56,987 bases of DNA, taken from NCBI RefSeq assembly GCF_016463645.1, contig NZ_JAEMQX010000012.1, positions 1 through 56,987 on the forward strand. Direction: 5' to 3'. The DNA comes from Sphingopyxis sp. (GTDB lineage Bacteria > Pseudomonadota > Alphaproteobacteria > Sphingomonadales > Sphingomonadaceae). The notes under the pieces are model-generated. The model was not told where the DNA came from and made no database searches. It worked only from the letters and a program-made list of their open reading frames with translations. Shown here one piece after another: positions 15,303 through 23,981 of this stretch; position 1 is the stretch's first letter; each line of letters opens with the position of its first letter. Position numbers and translations under genes: made by a program.

Positions 15303-17759
15303 TCAGAAGTTGTAGAACAGGCTGAACACCGCCGAGCGCGAGTCGCCGGGGGTCGCCCAGCCGCCCGATACGGCGCCGCCCGTGACAGCACCGGGGGTCG
15401 CGCTGCCGTTCGGCGCTACCACGCCAGCACCGACATTATTGCGGACGCCGGTGTAATAATCCTCGTTCGTCAGGTTGCTGATGTTGAGCTGCGCCACCAG
15501 ACCGTTCCTGAAGTCATACGAGACGAAAGCGCGGTGGATCAGATAGTCGTCGACCATGAACTGCGTCCGTTGCGCGACGTTGCGCTGGTTGGTCGCGAAT
15601 TTGCCCTGATAGGTAAGGCCATAACCGATCTGTAGCCCGAACGGGAATACATAGGTCGTGAACAGGCTGCCCGAATGCTTCGGCGTCTGGATCAGCCGAT
15701 CGCCGGCCTGCGGATCGCGAAGCGCGGCGGTGTTGTTGCAAGGCGCGCGGGCCGGAACCGTGAGCGGCTGCGGATCGGGGTTGGCGAGGCAGTAATCCGA
15801 GACACTCTGTCGCACTTCGCTGTCGAGATAGGTGTAATTGGCGAAGATCGCCCATTCGGGCGTGACATTGCCGCTGATGCCGAGCGCGAGGCCGTCGACG
15901 CGCGATTTGCCGTCGAGCACCTGCAGCGAGTTGGGCTGTGCGGGGTCGTTCGACGGCGTGCGGAAATTGGTGCGCTCGTTGCGGAACAGCGCGGCGGTCA
16001 GCAGCAGCTTCCTGTCGAACAGCTCGGCCTTGGCCCCGATCTCGTAGGTCCGCGCCTTTTCGGGCGCCACCGCGCACGGATCGGCCGCGCCCGGCGTTGC
16101 CGCCAGGCCGCAGCCCGCGCGCACGGTCGCCGAGGTCGGCGTCTTGGCATTGCCATAGGCCGCGTACAGGCTGACATTCTCGACCGGATGGAAGACCGCG
16201 CCAAAACGCCAGGAAAAGAGATTTTCGTCGCTGATCTGCTCGGCGCCGCGCGTGTAGACGGCACCGGCTGCGGGCGTCGTCACCGTGTCGGCGCGGAAGA
16301 CCGTCCGCACGCTTTCATAGCGGAGGCCGGCATTCAGCTCGAACATCGGCGAGATTTCGAGCGTGTCGAACGCGTAGACGGCAAGGTTGCGTGTGTCGCC
16401 ATAGCTGTTGCCGGTGCGGATATAGTTCACCGGGCCGGTCCAGACCGTGTTCGGGTTCGACAGGCTGATCGGGGGCTGCGCCGGGTTGGGCGTCGCGCCG
16501 TCAGGGTTGCGCAGCAGCTGCGCATTCTCGATCGAATAATCTTCCTGCGTGTAGGACGCGCCGATCACGAGCGTGTTGAACAGGCCGCCCTTCGCGCCGC
16601 TGACGACGGTGAGGTCGGTCTGGTTGTGGACCAGGTCGTTGACCTGATCGCGGACAAGGCCGCGCGGGCCGGCCGGATAATAGAAGCCCGGCGTATTCTG
16701 GCCGGTCGGGCAGGCGCTGCCGACCGTCGCGTTGGCGCCGCCGCCGATCGGCTGCAGCCCGCTCGCAAGACAGAAGACGCCCTGCGGCGCGCTCGTCTGG
16801 CTGTACTGGTGCACGCGCTGCCAGCGGGTCAGGTTGCGGATCGAGACATTGTCGCTGAATGCGTGGCGGAAGGTCGCGGTCAGGCGATCGACCTTGGTCT
16901 TCTGTTCGTCGAGATTGACGATGCCGAAATAGTCGCTGTCGTCGACGCCGGCGAGCGGGCCGTCGTTCACGCCGCTGAGGAAGAAGGGGACGCCATAGAT
17001 CGGCGTGTTGTCGTCGTCCTGGTGGATATAGGCGAGCGTCAGGCTGGTGTCGCTGTCGACGCCGAGCGTGATCGACGGCGCGACGCCCCAGCGCCGGTAG
17101 GATTCGACGTCGCGGCCGGGCACGTCATTCTCGTGATACATCGCGTTGATGCGAACCGCGATCAGGTCGCTCACCCGCCAGTTGCTGTCGACCGCGGCGC
17201 GATAATAATTGTCGGTGCCGACCGCCGCCTGCACCGTCGTCGCGTTGCGCGCGAAGGGGATCTTGCTGACGAGGTTGATCGTGCCGCCGACGCTGCCCGA
17301 TCCGTTGAAGACCGAGTTGGCGCCGTTATAGACCTCGATCTGCTGCAGGTTGAACGGGTCGGTGCGGCTGTACTGCGCGCTGTCGCGCACGCCGTCGACG
17401 GTCAGGTCGTTGTTCGCCGAATAGCCGCGCAGGTTGATCGAGTCGCCATAGCCGCCGCCGCCTTCGCCGGCGCCGAAGGTGATGCCGGGGATCGTCGTGA
17501 GCGCATCGCGGAGCGTCAGCAGATTCTGCTGGCGGATCTGTTCCTGCGACACGACCGTGACCGTCTGCGGCGTATCGACGATCGGCGCGGTCGATTTGGG
17601 CGATTCCACCTCGGTCGCGAGCGTGCCGCTGACGATGATGTCGCTGCGGCCGCCCGGCGCATCCTGCGCCGCGTCGGCGTTGGCTGCGAGCGCGGGCGCG
17701 CTGATCAGGCTGCCCACGCAGGAGAGCGCGAGGAACGAAGCGGATGACGATGGCTTCAC
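15303..17759 (-). CDS. TonB-dependent siderophore receptor (Fiu/PiuA type)
   Basis: An 818-residue outer-membrane receptor for ferric catecholate-type siderophores. The signal peptide ends near SAPALAANAD. The plug domain carries the TonB-box region SDIIVSGTLATEVESP, TPQTVTVVSQEQIRQQNLLT, LRDALTTIPGITFGAGEGG, SINLRGYSANNDLTVDGVRD and IEVYNGANSVFNGSGSVGGT. The 22-strand barrel ends RSAVFSLFYNF with the terminal aromatic residue usual for outer-membrane proteins. A Fur-like site lies about 70 bases upstream, the oxygenase gene is downstream, and a TonB gene is just upstream on the same strand. Substrate class is by family resemblance. Confidence 0.92.
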   Translation of the reverse strand: MKPSSSASFLALSCVGSLISAPALAANADAAQDAPGGRSDIIVSGTLATEVESPKSTAPIVDTPQTVTVVSQEQIRQQNLLTLRDALTTIPGITFGAGEGGGGYGDSINLRGYSANNDLTVDGVRDSAQYSRTDPFNLQQIEVYNGANSVFNGSGSVGGTINLVSKIPFARNATTVQAAVGTDNYYRAAVDSNWRVSDLIAVRINAMYHENDVPGRDVESYRRWGVAPSITLGVDSDTSLTLAYIHQDDDNTPIYGVPFFLSGVNDGPLAGVDDSDYFGIVNLDEQKTKVDRLTATFRHAFSDNVSIRNLTRWQRVHQYSQTSAPQGVFCLASGLQPIGGGANATVGSACPTGQNTPGFYYPAGPRGLVRDQVNDLVHNQTDLTVVSGAKGGLFNTLVIGASYTQEDYSIENAQLLRNPDGATPNPAQPPISLSNPNTVWTGPVNYIRTGNSYGDTRNLAVYAFDTLEISPMFELNAGLRYESVRTVFRADTVTTPAAGAVYTRGAEQISDENLFSWRFGAVFHPVENVSLYAAYGNAKTPTSATVRAGCGLAATPGAADPCAVAPEKARTYEIGAKAELFDRKLLLTAALFRNERTNFRTPSNDPAQPNSLQVLDGKSRVDGLALGISGNVTPEWAIFANYTYLDSEVRQSVSDYCLANPDPQPLTVPARAPCNNTAALRDPQAGDRLIQTPKHSGSLFTTYVFPFGLQIGYGLTYQGKFATNQRNVAQRTQFMVDDYLIHRAFVSYDFRNGLVAQLNISNLTNEDYYTGVRNNVGAGVVAPNGSATPGAVTGGAVSGGWATPGDSRSAVFSLFYNF

Positions 17760-17827
17760 GGTAAACCCCCTGTTTTGTGATTGGTTCGGAGGCGCCGCTA
17801 TTGAGAGTCGCTTGCAATGTCAACTCT

Positions 17828-17849
17828 AATGCGAATCATTCGCGATATT
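17828..17849. promoter_or_regulatory. Fur-box-like operator of receptor gene
   Basis: AATGCGAATCATTCGCGATATT contains the perfect palindrome GCGAATCATTCGC and fits the Fur consensus well. It lies between the TonB gene and the receptor gene, 69 bases before the receptor ATG. Together with the related site at 11138 it marks the region as iron-regulated. Confidence 0.75.
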
Positions 17850-17893
17850 GTCGCAATTGCGTCCCGATGTGCGCAACGATCGACAAATTACAC

Positions 17894-18652
17894 CTACCGC
17901 CGCTCAAGCCACCAGCTCTGCCGCCAGCCGTAGGAACTCGCGACCGCGTCGCCGGCCGCGTCGGTTGCCGGTTTGAAGCGGAAGCGCTCTTCGATCAGGC
18001 GGCAGGTTGTCGCGTCGAGCGCGGCATCGCCGCTCGACCGCGAAACGCGGCAGCCGGTAACGCGGCCGCTCGCTTCGATTGTGAAGCGCACTTCGACCTC
18101 GCCGCCCACCTTCGCGCGGCTGGCGGACTTCGGATAGTCGCGGTCCCGGATCGCACCGCTTCGCCACACCGCCCTGGTTCCTCCGCCCGTTCCATTGCCC
18201 GATCCGCCGGCACCGGTGCCGGCGCCGCGCCCGCCTGCGCCCGATCCGGGCCCAGGATCCGGCGTTGCTCCCGCGGAGGGCTGTTTTCCGGTGCCCGGCT
18301 GCGGCGCGGCGGCGAGTGGCGGCGGTTTCGGCGGAAGGATCTTCGGCTCGGGAGCCGCGACCGGAGCAGCTTCGGCGTGTTTGCCGGCCGCCGATGCCTT
18401 CCCGCTTGGCGTCTCGTCGACAGCGGGCGCGGGCACCGGCTCTTCTTGCCGCCGCTCGGGCGCGGGGAGGGTGATCGCGCTGATCGCGTTGCTGGCCGAG
18501 CGGATCACTTGCAGATCGAGCCCGCTCGCGAGACCGACGCCGACAGCCAGTGCGACAAGCAATGCGCCGCCGCCGGCGATCGCCCGCTGCCGTCCTGTCG
18601 GTTGTCCGGTGTAGCCCATCGCGCGTTCCAGGCGCACGCCTGCCGTGCGCAA
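17894..18652 (-). CDS. Energy transducer TonB family protein
   Basis: A 252-residue protein linking the proton motive force to outer-membrane receptors. One N-terminal membrane helix (AIAGGGALLVALAVGVGLAS), a long Pro/Ala/Gly-rich spacer (residues about 60-150, including PKILPPKPPPLAAAPQPGTG), and a C-terminal TonB fold with RDYPKSASRAKVGGEVEVRF and GRVTGCRVSRSSGDAALDA. An ATG at 18619 (MGYTGQPTGRQR) is an alternative start. It is encoded beside the receptor, so it is probably its dedicated partner. Separate exbBD genes are not in the window. Confidence 0.9.
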   Translation of the reverse strand: MRTAGVRLERAMGYTGQPTGRQRAIAGGGALLVALAVGVGLASGLDLQVIRSASNAISAITLPAPERRQEEPVPAPAVDETPSGKASAAGKHAEAAPVAAPEPKILPPKPPPLAAAPQPGTGKQPSAGATPDPGPGSGAGGRGAGTGAGGSGNGTGGGTRAVWRSGAIRDRDYPKSASRAKVGGEVEVRFTIEASGRVTGCRVSRSSGDAALDATTCRLIEERFRFKPATDAAGDAVASSYGWRQSWWLERR

Positions 18653-18663
18653 CGGCGATCTGT

Positions 18664-19533
18664 CTAGAGGAAATCCTCTAGCGTGGACATGAACCGGTCG
18701 AACTGGTCGTGGTGTAGCCAGTGACCGGCATTTTCGAACTCGATCACCTTAGCGGTGTTGAAATGCTCGAGCCGTCCGTCACGCTCGGGGTTCGAGGCCC
18801 AGCTGTTCGCGCCATAAAGGAGTAGCGTCGGGCAGGCGATCGCGCCCCACAGCGCGGCGATGTCGTCCTGCGGCATGTCAAACGCGGGCCAGACGTTGAG
18901 ATAATTGTCGAACTTCCAGCCCCAGGTGCCGTCTTCGTTGCGGCTGATACCGTGGATCGTAAGGTGGCGCGCCTGCGCTTCGGTCAGATAGCTGTTCTCA
19001 CCCATCATGCGTGCGAACGCATCGTCGAGGGTCGCATAGCGGCGCGGGGTGCGGCCTGCTGCCTGCCTCTTGTCGTCGATCCATTTGCGGAAGCGCTCGG
19101 AATAGCCGGTCTTCGCGCGCTCGGCGAGCACCTTGGGCGAGGGACCGAGCCCTTCGATCGCGACGAGCTTGCTGACATTGTCGGGATAAAGGCCGGTGTA
19201 GCGCAGCGCGATGTTTCCGCCCATCGAATGCGCGACGATCGAAAGCGGACCGAGGTCAAGCTGGTGGATCAGCTGGGCGAGGTCATAGACAAACGTGTCC
19301 ATCGCGTAGTTGCCGTCGGGCGACCAAGCGCTGTCGCCATGGCCGCGCAGGTCGGGCGCGATAATGTGATAGCGGTCGCGCAGCTTTTCGGCGACCCAGT
19401 CCCAGTTGCGGCAATGGTCGCGGCCGCCATGGACGAGCAAGAGCGGTGGCGCGTCCGGATTACCCCAGTCAACATAGTGAAGCTTCAGCCGCTGGGAGAT
19501 GAAACTATTCGAAGTAGGGCCGGCACTTGCCAT
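18664..19533 (-). CDS. Alpha/beta hydrolase
   Basis: A 289-residue soluble hydrolase starting MASAGPTSNSFISQRLKLHY; longer upstream starts overlap the divergent SDR gene. The oxyanion-hole region PPLLLVHGGRDHCRNWDWV, the nucleophile elbow AHSMGGNIAL (Ser near residue 101) and the C-terminal GHWLHHDQFDRF (His near residue 272) are all present. Substrate is not predictable; relatives include epoxide hydrolases and haloperoxidase-like esterases. It is divergent from the SDR gene, and a shared promoter region of about 100 bases separates them. Confidence 0.9.
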   Translation of the reverse strand: MASAGPTSNSFISQRLKLHYVDWGNPDAPPLLLVHGGRDHCRNWDWVAEKLRDRYHIIAPDLRGHGDSAWSPDGNYAMDTFVYDLAQLIHQLDLGPLSIVAHSMGGNIALRYTGLYPDNVSKLVAIEGLGPSPKVLAERAKTGYSERFRKWIDDKRQAAGRTPRRYATLDDAFARMMGENSYLTEAQARHLTIHGISRNEDGTWGWKFDNYLNVWPAFDMPQDDIAALWGAIACPTLLLYGANSWASNPERDGRLEHFNTAKVIEFENAGHWLHHDQFDRFMSTLEDFL

Positions 19534-19639
19534 CGGATCGTCCTTGCTGTCTGTTCCAGTTTCAAAAGGCGACTGGTTTCGATCCGTCAACCCCGCATCG
19601 GTGCCATCGGTCTTCGGATATGAGGCAAGGGAGAGAGGC

Positions 19640-20431
19640 ATGACAACGTTCCGCGATAATCTGCTGGCCGGAAAGACCGCGTTCGTTGCCGGGGGCACGA
19701 GCGGCATCAATCTCGGCATCGCCAAGCGATTTGCCGAACTGGGGGCGAAGGTCGCGGTGGCGGGGCGCGACCCCGACAAGGCGGCCCGCGCGGCGGAGGA
19801 AATCGGCGCGGGTGCTCTCGGCCTGTCGGGCGACGTGCGCGACTATGGCGCGATTCGCGGCGTGATGGAGGAGGTGGCCGACAAGCTCGGCCCGATGGAC
19901 ATCGTGATCTCGGGTGCGGCGGGCAATTTCCTCGCCCCGGTGCTCGGCATGTCGGCCAATGCCTTTCGCACCGTGGTCGACATCGATCTCAATGGCACCT
20001 TCAATGTGTTTCGCGGATGTCACGATCTACTCAATCGGCCCGGCGCGTCGCTGATCGCGATCACCGCGGGACAGGCGGTCAATGCGTCGGCGCTGCAGGC
20101 GCACGCCTGCGCGGCCAAGGCAGGGATCAACCAGCTGATTCGCGTACTCGCGCTCGAATGGGGTCCCGAAGTCCGCGTCAACGGCATCTCGCCGGGGCCG
20201 ATCGCCGATACCGAAGGTATGAAGCGGCTCGCCCCGGATGCGGAGACGCGCCAGTCGCATTACGACCGGATCGCGATGAAGCGCTGGGGCAAGATCGAGG
20301 AAGTTGCCGAATCGGCGGTGTTCCTCTGCTCGCCCGCCGCAGGTTATATCACCGGCACGATCCTCGATTGCGACGGCGGCAGCCAGATCGGCGACGCATC
20401 GCGCGGTGATCTGGCAAAGGGAATGGCCTGA
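19640..20431 (+). CDS. SDR family oxidoreductase, 2,4-dienoyl-CoA reductase-like
   Basis: A 263-residue short-chain dehydrogenase beginning MTTFRDNLLAGKTAFVAGGT, with a GAGAGAGG ribosome-binding site. The cofactor loop is GGTSGINLGIAKRFAELG, and AGRDPDKAARA suggests NADP(H). SGAAGNFLAPVLGMSANAFR, VVDIDLNGTFNVFRG and EWGPEVRVNGISPGPIADTE match peroxisomal-type dienoyl-CoA reductases (DECR2). The usual SDR Tyr-x3-Lys is replaced: the region reads LQAHACAAKAGINQ, keeping the Lys but with His where Tyr is expected, as in that subfamily. A fatty-acid beta-oxidation role is likely but inferred. Confidence 0.88.
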   Translation: MTTFRDNLLAGKTAFVAGGTSGINLGIAKRFAELGAKVAVAGRDPDKAARAAEEIGAGALGLSGDVRDYGAIRGVMEEVADKLGPMDIVISGAAGNFLAPVLGMSANAFRTVVDIDLNGTFNVFRGCHDLLNRPGASLIAITAGQAVNASALQAHACAAKAGINQLIRVLALEWGPEVRVNGISPGPIADTEGMKRLAPDAETRQSHYDRIAMKRWGKIEEVAESAVFLCSPAAGYITGTILDCDGGSQIGDASRGDLAKGMA

Positions 20432-20438
20432 CAGCAAA

Positions 20439-20473
20439 AACGCCGCCAGCCCTGTTGGGATGGCGGCGTTTTT
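20439..20473. terminator. Intrinsic terminator after the SDR gene
   Basis: A ten-base-pair stem AACGCCGCCA / TGGCGGCGTT with a 12-base loop is followed by a T run on the plus strand and preceded by an A run, so it can stop transcription in both directions: from the SDR gene on the plus strand and from tRNA-Val on the minus strand. Confidence 0.88.
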
Positions 20474-20475
20474 AA

Positions 20476-20550
20476 TGGTGGGCGTGGCAAGGATTGAACT
20501 TGCGACCCCTGCGATGTCAACACAGTGCTCTACCACTGAGCTACACGCCC
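20476..20550 (-). tRNA. tRNA-Val (GAC)
   Basis: The reverse strand folds as a full cloverleaf: acceptor GGGCGTG/CACGCCC, D arm with AGCTCAGTGGTAGAGC, anticodon stem CTGTG/CGCAG around loop TTGACAT (anticodon GAC), T arm GGTCGCAAGTTCAATCCTTG region, and an encoded CCA end. The T-arm sequence is slightly unusual but pairs. Transcription ends at the bidirectional terminator just downstream. Confidence 0.95.
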
Positions 20551-20621
20551 ATCCGTTGGGGTGACGCGCCCCCTAAAGGCCTCGATGCGGCTTGGCAAGC
20601 CCTTCACGCATGACCGTGTCG

Positions 20622-20999
20622 TTATTGTTGGCTCGACCGGTCGGCGCGGCCGAAGAGCTTGTCGACTTCACGGACAAGGTCCTTGAGGTGGAAGGGCTTC
20701 GACAGCAACTTTGCCTGCGGCACATTTTCCTCAGCGCGCAGCGAAACTGCGGCAAAGCCGGTGATGAACATGACCTGCGTCTGCGGTGCGGCCTTCGCCG
20801 TATGCTGGGCGAGCTCGATCCCGTCCATTTCGGGCATCACAATATCCGAAAGGAGCAGGTCGAACGTTCCCGAATCGATATAGGGGACAGCGGCCGTGCC
20901 GCGGTCGACGGCGGTGACATGATAGCCGGCGCTGGTCAGCGCGCGGGCAAGATACTCGCGCATCACATCGTCGTCTTCGGCCAGCAAGATACGAATCAT
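20622..20999 (-). CDS. cpdR: Single-domain response regulator, CpdR-like
   Basis: A 125-residue stand-alone receiver: MIRILLAEDDDVMREYLARA with the acidic pocket, phospho-acceptor Asp in TFDLLLSDIVMPEMDG, then VMFITGFAAVSL and KLLSKPFHLKDLV with the conserved Lys. In Caulobacter, CpdR delivers substrates to ClpXP to drive the cell cycle; length, sequence and its usual neighbour N-formylglutamate amidohydrolase support this identity. The ATG at 20999 gives the standard receiver start; the frame is open further upstream but that part has no similarity. Confidence 0.87.
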   Translation of the reverse strand: MIRILLAEDDDVMREYLARALTSAGYHVTAVDRGTAAVPYIDSGTFDLLLSDIVMPEMDGIELAQHTAKAAPQTQVMFITGFAAVSLRAEENVPQAKLLSKPFHLKDLVREVDKLFGRADRSSQQ

Positions 21000-21141
21000 G
21001 TTAAAGTCTGTTCCCTGGTCGTCCGGAGCAGCCGGTTCCGCCTGGCTGCATCCCTCGTTCATAAGCCGGTATAGCGTCAGAGATTTAACAAATTCACGCG
21101 CGATGCTGGATTCGCCGCGCTTTTTTTGCCACTCGTGGTAA

Positions 21142-22017
21142 ATGCCATCCCGCAGCATCCTGTCCTCCGCCATCGCTGTCAACCGGCCCGCGGCGAGCGG
21201 ACCCGTCGTCGTCTCTGTACCGCATGCGGGGCGTCTGTATCCGTCAGAGGTACTGGCGGCGGCGCGCGTCGAGCGGTCGCAGCTCGAACGACTAGAGGAC
21301 GGCTGGTGCGATCTGATCGCTGCGGGCGCCGTCGCTGCGGGCGCCACCGTGGTGCAGGCGCTGTGGGCGCGGGCGGTCGCCGACCTCAATCGCGGTGAGG
21401 GACAGATGGCGCCGGGCGAGGTCGCAATGCCGCTGCGCGCGCAATTCTCGGCGCCGGGCCGCAAGGAGCGGGCGGGGCTCGGCGTCGTGCCGACGCGGCT
21501 CGCCGATTGCGGACCTTTGTGGAAGCGGCCTATCGACGGCGCCGCACTGCATTGGCGGCTCGAATCCTTTCATCGGCCCTATCACGCCGCGCTGGCGGAC
21601 GAGCTGGCGCGCACGCGCGACCGGTTCGGTCATGCGATCCTGATCGATCTCCATTCGATGCCTCCGATTCCGGCCGGGCAGCCCGGGCATGGTGCGCGAC
21701 TCGTCGTCGGCGATCATTTCGGTGGAACCGCCGACGACTGGCTGGTCGACCAGGTGATGGCGCGTGCGGAAGAATTGGGGGAGACCGTCTCGCGCAACCA
21801 ACCCTACGCTGGCGGGCATATCATCCGCACGCACAGCCGTCGGGGCGACGGGGTCCAGGCGATACAGATCGAAATCGATCGCAGCCTCTATCTGGCTGCC
21901 GATCGCACCCCCGACAGCAGGCGGGTGTCGCGGCTTTCGCGCTGGTTTGCGGAACTCGTCACCGATCTGGGCGGCGCGCGACCCGAAGCCGAAATATTCC
22001 CGCAAGCTGCTGAATAA
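21142..22017 (+). CDS. N-formylglutamate amidohydrolase family protein
   Basis: A 291-residue zinc-dependent amidohydrolase that would release formate from N-formylglutamate (histidine breakdown) or a related substrate. Motifs: PVVVSVPHAGRLYP, ARAVADLNRGEGQM, HRPYHAALADEL, ILIDLHSMPP and GGHIIRTHSRRGDGVQAIQI, then EIDRSLYL, all typical. It is divergent from cpdR. No other histidine-utilisation genes are near, so the physiological substrate is uncertain. Confidence 0.9.
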   Translation: MPSRSILSSAIAVNRPAASGPVVVSVPHAGRLYPSEVLAAARVERSQLERLEDGWCDLIAAGAVAAGATVVQALWARAVADLNRGEGQMAPGEVAMPLRAQFSAPGRKERAGLGVVPTRLADCGPLWKRPIDGAALHWRLESFHRPYHAALADELARTRDRFGHAILIDLHSMPPIPAGQPGHGARLVVGDHFGGTADDWLVDQVMARAEELGETVSRNQPYAGGHIIRTHSRRGDGVQAIQIEIDRSLYLAADRTPDSRRVSRLSRWFAELVTDLGGARPEAEIFPQAAE

Positions 22018-22047
22018 AAAACCACCTCGTACCGAAGTACGAGGTGG
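22015..22047 (-). terminator. Intrinsic terminator with UUCG loop (minus strand)
   Basis: CCACCTCGTAC-CGAA-GTACGAGGTGG at 22022-22047 is a perfect 11-base-pair hairpin. Read on the minus strand the loop is C(TTCG)G, an extra-stable tetraloop, and a T run follows (plus-strand AAAAAA before the stem). It would end transcripts coming from tRNA-Pro, and the hairpin may also protect the end of the plus-strand gene transcript. Confidence 0.85.
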
Positions 22048-22199
22048 CCAGGGTCCAGGGAGGACGCGCCCGCGTCAAAGCTGACGGGACACTCGCCGCG
22101 ATGGAAAGGGGGAAAACCATGGCGGCGTAGTTTGAATTTAGGGGTTTGTTCGCCGACTTACAAGAAGCGACAGTACAGAATCTGCAATATGCAGAAAAT

Positions 22200-22276
22200 T
22201 GGTCGGGGAGAGAGGATTCGAACCTCCGGCCCCTGCCTCCCGAAGACAGTGCTCTACCAGGCTGAGCTACTCCCCG
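22200..22276 (-). tRNA. tRNA-Pro (CGG)
   Basis: The reverse strand gives a full cloverleaf: acceptor CGGGGAG/CTCCCCG, D arm AGCTCAGCCTGGTAGAGC, anticodon stem CTGTC/GGCAG with loop TTCGGGA (anticodon CGG), T arm with GGTTCGAATCC, and an encoded CCA. Discriminator and first base are as usual for proline tRNAs. Confidence 0.95.
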
Positions 22277-22383
22277 ACCGATCTGCGCGCCGACCGGGGT
22301 CGCCGCGAAGGCAGGGCGGTCCTCTAGACGTGCAATCTGCGAACTTCAAGCGCCAATCGGCACATCGAAGAGGATTGCTGCAA

Positions 22384-22863
22384 CTAGAGCCTTTCGGCAG
22401 TTCGAAAGCTGAAATGACCGTCAGCAACAAAAATCAGATGATCGACGAGATCGATACCCATTGTTCGCAGGAAAAGCGCGGCCTCGTGCGTCGCCGCGAT
22501 GTCGGCGTCGCTTGGCAAGGCAATGCCCGACGGGTGATTATGCGCCATCAGGGCGGTCCGGATGCCAGCCTCTACCAATGCGCGCCAGCGGTACGGCGCG
22601 ATGATGCAGCGCCCGGTCGTGTCGCCCTCGATGCGTTCGAGGTGTACCAGCCGACCGAAAGCGTCGAAGCCGAGCAGAAGCAGCGCCTCGCGTTCCTCGT
22701 CGAACAGCGGGCGCAGCAACAGGTGCGCGATATCATCCTCCACCTCGCGGGAGACGAAACCGGCGAGCGCCGGGCAGGGCACTTTATCGAGGGGGGCGAA
22801 CCGGCTCACGGCGACGCCCATGCGCCCTGCGCGCAGGATTCCAAACGTCCGACTGCCCCGCAT
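22384..22863 (-). CDS. Short RadC-like JAB-domain protein
   Basis: A 159-residue protein with a complete JAB/MPN metal site: GRCIIAPYRWRALVEAGIRT followed by LMAHNHPSGIALPSDADIAA (HxHx7-SxxD). It ends HFSFRTAERL, as RadC proteins do near their C-terminus. It is shorter than canonical RadC (about 220 residues) and lacks the N-terminal helix-hairpin-helix part, with only about 50 unrelated residues before the catalytic domain. Biochemical role unknown; RadC itself is of unclear function. It is divergent from thyA. Confidence 0.85.
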   Translation of the reverse strand: MRGSRTFGILRAGRMGVAVSRFAPLDKVPCPALAGFVSREVEDDIAHLLLRPLFDEEREALLLLGFDAFGRLVHLERIEGDTTGRCIIAPYRWRALVEAGIRTALMAHNHPSGIALPSDADIAATHEAALFLRTMGIDLVDHLIFVADGHFSFRTAERL

Positions 22864-22951
22864 CGGAGGCTTTGGGGTCCGGCATCGGCTGCTCCCTTGT
22901 CCGCCGGCGGTGCGGGGCCTAGCAATGTGAGGCTAACACCGGGAGTGAGTC

Positions 22952-23887
22952 TTGCCTGATTCCATCCATTATGAACTGCAATATCTCGATCTGATGCGCC
23001 GCGTCTGGATCGAGGGCGATGAGCGTGTCGACCGCACCGGCGTCGGGACGCGATCGTTATTCGGCGAGACGATGCGATTCTCGCTGAAAGACGATGCGAT
23101 ACCGCTGCTCACGACGAAGCGCGTCTATTGGAAGACGGCGCTGCGCGAGATGTTGTGGTTTCTCACGGGCGACACGAATATCCGGTCGTTGGTCGCGCAG
23201 GGCGTGAAGATCTGGACCGATTGGCCACTCGATAAATATCGCAAGGCGACCGACGACGATATCAGCGCCGAAGATTTCGAGGCGCGAATCGTCGCCGACG
23301 CGGCTTTCGCGGCCGAGTGGGGCGGCCTCGGCCCCGTCTATGGTCACCAGTGGGTGAACTGGCCGCGCTATGAACCTGCGGGTGAGGGGCTGTTTCGCCT
23401 ATCCGGACAGGGGCACAACCAGATCGCTGGGCTCATCGATTCGCTCCGCAACAATCCGGGATCGCGGCGGCATATCCTCACCGGCTGGAACGTTGCCGAT
23501 CTCGATCACATGGCACTACCGCCCTGTCACATGACCTATCAGTTCCACGTTCGCAGCGATGGCGGGCTGTCGTGCCTGCTGTTTCAGCGCTCGTGCGACC
23601 TTGGCCTCGGGTTCGCGTTCAACATCTTCGAGGCGGCGCTGCTGACGCGGATGATAGCGCAGCAATGTGATTTGTACGCGCATGAGGTCGTGTGGACCGG
23701 GGGTGACGTCCATCTCTATCTCAATCATGCCGAACTGGTCGAACAGCAGTTGCGGCGTGTACCCGAGGGCGCGCCGAAGCTGCACATCCTTCGTCGGCCC
23801 TCAAGCATTTTCGATTACCGTTTCGAGGATTTTGCGGTCGAGGATTATGCGCCGCAGGCGCATATTTCTGCGCCCGTCGCGGTCTGA
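22952..23887 (+). CDS. thyA: Thymidylate synthase
   Basis: Makes dTMP from dUMP with methylene-tetrahydrofolate. It is 311 residues and starts at a TTG (MPDSIHYELQYLDLMRRVW). Motifs: DRTGVGTRSLFGETMRF, IPLLTTKRVYWKTALREMLW, catalytic Cys near residue 192 in MALPPCHMTYQFHV, and LLFQRSCDLGLGFAFNI. Compared with the 264-residue E. coli enzyme it carries an insertion of about 40 residues after WTDWPLDKYR, as in Lactobacillus casei. No thyX or folA lies beside it. Confidence 0.96.
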   Translation: MPDSIHYELQYLDLMRRVWIEGDERVDRTGVGTRSLFGETMRFSLKDDAIPLLTTKRVYWKTALREMLWFLTGDTNIRSLVAQGVKIWTDWPLDKYRKATDDDISAEDFEARIVADAAFAAEWGGLGPVYGHQWVNWPRYEPAGEGLFRLSGQGHNQIAGLIDSLRNNPGSRRHILTGWNVADLDHMALPPCHMTYQFHVRSDGGLSCLLFQRSCDLGLGFAFNIFEAALLTRMIAQQCDLYAHEVVWTGGDVHLYLNHAELVEQQLRRVPEGAPKLHILRRPSSIFDYRFEDFAVEDYAPQAHISAPVAV

Positions 23888-23981
23888 CGCGCGCCATTGC
23901 ATTCGTATGGAGGCGGTAATAATATGTCGCCGTGTTGAAATATAACTAGGCGCCGATTCGCGCCTTCAAAGGGAAGAAGAT

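Noticed and set aside
15675..17747. 690-residue plus-strand frame
   Set aside because: Antisense to the siderophore receptor, which has all family motifs; no independent support.
19534..19779. N-terminal extension of the alpha/beta hydrolase
   Set aside because: It would overlap the divergent SDR gene, and the hydrolase fold begins after MASAGP.
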